A stretch of 64,000 bases of DNA. It comes from Antedon mediterranea (taxonomy: Eukaryota; Echinodermata; Crinoidea; Comatulida; Antedonidae). Every line of letters begins with the position of its first letter. The first letter of the stretch is position 1. The translations under genes were made by a program, and so were the position numbers. Positions 62,218 to 64,000 of the stretch are shown here, piece by piece. A model generated the notes under the pieces. The model saw only the letters and a list, made by a program, of their open reading frames with translations. It made no database searches and was not told where the DNA came from. The stretch covers positions 21,032,912-21,096,911 of the forward strand of contig NC_092675.1 of assembly GCF_964355755.1 (NCBI RefSeq). The letters run 5' to 3'.

Positions 62218-64000
62218 CTGTTGAAAAATAACAAATAAAAAGACATCAAACACGTATCAATCACATTACGTTCGCACATTACACTTCATTAATTGTCTGC
62301 CTAATAAATGATCCTTATATTAAATCGTAAAAAATACATTTTATTACCAGTAATAAAAATTCACTTAAAACTTTAATCAGAAAAACTTTTACAATAATTG
62401 ATAGTGATAATAAAAGTGAAAAATCATAAATTCTTCTTCGAGATGCTTTTCTTTATGAATATTTGTCAATTCGTGGAAACAATAAAAAAAGATGCATATC
62501 TATAATATGACAGAGAGTTGGTCGTTTGTGCATTTAAAAAAACATATTGGAGTAGAATGGGAGTGGGAAGGGTGCGTACCCACTCAGAGAAAGGTATTTC
62601 TTATTATTTCAACTAAAAACTAAACTTCATTTATTCGTCATTTAGAAATTATAGACGATCAAAAAATTGTCACATTTTCAAAGGTTAATAATTAATAATC
62701 CATCACAGAATATCTATACAAATCTATTTTTTGCAATGAAAAAAAAACCAACACAAAAACATGACAAAGACAAAGGTCGCGATAGACAAAACGTAAAAGA
62801 AAAACAAATTAGAAAGTGAGGTGAAAAGGCAATGCTGACGGTCAATAAGAGAATAATTTGGTAAAAAGCATTCATTATGATAAAAGCTGTTGTACAGTAT
62901 TTATTTAAGGGTAAATAATGAGGATAAAAAATAGAACAAAGTGTCGGGAGACGCTGTCAGTATCAGGCGTTTGTGGATTCAATCAAACGTTGTATTGAAT
63001 ATGCTTTAACACGAAGAAATAAATACGGGACAAAGGTGTTTAGTGTTCTAGGCTGATATTTTGTTGGTCTATTTTTAATGACAAGTATGAAATTTTGACA
63101 GAGTGATCGAAATCCCAAAGTATACTGTATTCGGCGTAATAACTACCGGTACATAATAATTTTGATAATTATATATTTTTTATTATATGCATTAAATCAT
63201 GTAAAAAATTTGATCAAATAATACAAACATTGGCTAATTACTTCATGATTTTAAACTAATATGGTAATAATTTAATTTTTCTACTTTTCATGTTATTTCA
63301 TATAATAAATTATATATATAAAAGTTAAATGATATAAAAAGTTAAAAGATACTTTAATGTAAAGTAACATTAGTAACAAATATATTTTTAAAATGGGCCA
63401 AACCATTATGATTATAGGGTTGGTTTTTATTTGATATTTGTGTAAAATGATTAGATACTATGGCATCTGCTGTAAACGTTGACTTAGTTGTAAAATCGAA
63501 TGAAATCTAGTTTCTTTTTTTTATGAAACATGTTCTCATCATCAAAAGCGAATTAACTTTTAACGCACTCATTGCTCCGTCTTCATCACCATTAGAAGCG
63601 ACGAAATTGGGTTGGGTCATCAAAATGTCGACGAGAAATGAGAGGTAAAAACACATATAAGGCATTTTTTATTCTTTTCCTAGATGCATAACTAGGACGG
63701 TCACATGATCAAATTTCAACATAAATATTAAAAATGAAAATTAACAATGCTATACATACACATACATACAATTTTAAAAATATAAAAAAATATATAATTT
63801 TACGGTTAAATATATTAATTATTTTACAGTATAATTAAAACATATTTTTATTTATTAAATACATTTTCATAGTTTACACAGTTTATAAAGAATTTAGTAA
63901 ACTGCAGAAAATAGCAAATGTTTATGAAATCCGTGTTTAAAAAAATCATTTTGATTTCATTTCATTACATTTAATAACTTTGGTTCGTAAATAATGAAAC
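62218..64000 (-). other. TCF intron sequence
   Basis: This lies upstream of the C-clamp exon on the minus strand. AT-rich, no HMG-box exon recognised. A less AT-rich patch near 63560-63650 has an open minus-strand frame but no acceptor site nearby. Confidence 0.5.

Noticed and set aside
63540-63660. Possible extra TCF exon on the minus strand (MTQPNFVASNGDEDG...)
   Set aside because: No acceptor just upstream, a weak donor, and no resemblance to TCF beta-catenin-binding, HMG or C-clamp segments.
1-64000. A novel multi-gene system (defence island, biosynthetic cluster, operon)
   Set aside because: The recognised genes are unrelated conserved animal genes with ordinary spacing; the remaining DNA is explained by repeats and non-autonomous transposons.

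Overview
This is a eukaryotic, AT-rich, intron-rich window. All protein genes are split by GT-AG introns, with strong animal homologues and a dense cover of small transposons and minisatellites. The gene content (FAM13, DCUN1D3, AMSH/STAMBP, PAQR3 and a TCF/LEF factor with a C-clamp), and the islands rich in CTAGGCCTA words, suggest a marine invertebrate deuterostome. An echinoderm is my best guess; the sequence does not prove the species.

Layout. 1-10.2 kb is accessory DNA with no supportable gene: a 2.5-kb terminal-inverted-repeat element carrying a 75-bp minisatellite, a 3.9-kb block of ~640-bp repeats bounded by inverted copies, a homogenised 61-bp array and a TA-flanked MITE. 10.2-12.4 kb is AT-rich and probably the FAM13 3' UTR. 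12.4-34.7 kb (minus strand) is a FAM13-family RhoGAP gene. I reassembled 23 coding exons plus one 5' UTR exon; the coding exons sum to 3099 nt, exactly 1033 codons. Its introns hold many repeats and, on the same strand, a complete single-exon DCUN1D3 gene (17.2-18.1 kb). 34.7-39.0 kb is the upstream and probably bidirectional promoter region, holding a TTGCGCAA-rich inverted-repeat element. 39.1-43.5 kb (plus) is a complete nine-exon AMSH/STAMBP deubiquitinase. 45.7-49.0 kb (plus) is a complete six-exon PAQR3 gene with a duplicated fragment of its second coding exon in intron 1. 49-61 kb has no recognisable gene but contains a hAT-like MITE and a Harbinger-like element. 61.2-62.2 kb (minus) holds the last two coding exons of a TCF/LEF gene whose HMG box lies beyond the window.

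Functionally the genes are separate housekeeping and signalling genes: Rho GTPase control (FAM13), cullin neddylation (DCUN1D3), endosomal K63 deubiquitination (STAMBP), Golgi tethering of Raf (PAQR3) and Wnt-dependent transcription (TCF). I see no operon-like or defence system. The most notable items are a 15-residue repeat inside the FAM13 coding exon, the nested DCUN1D3, the PAQR3 exon duplication, a consensus CtBP motif at the TCF C terminus, split STAM-binding motifs in STAMBP, and several non-autonomous transposon families with readable ends.
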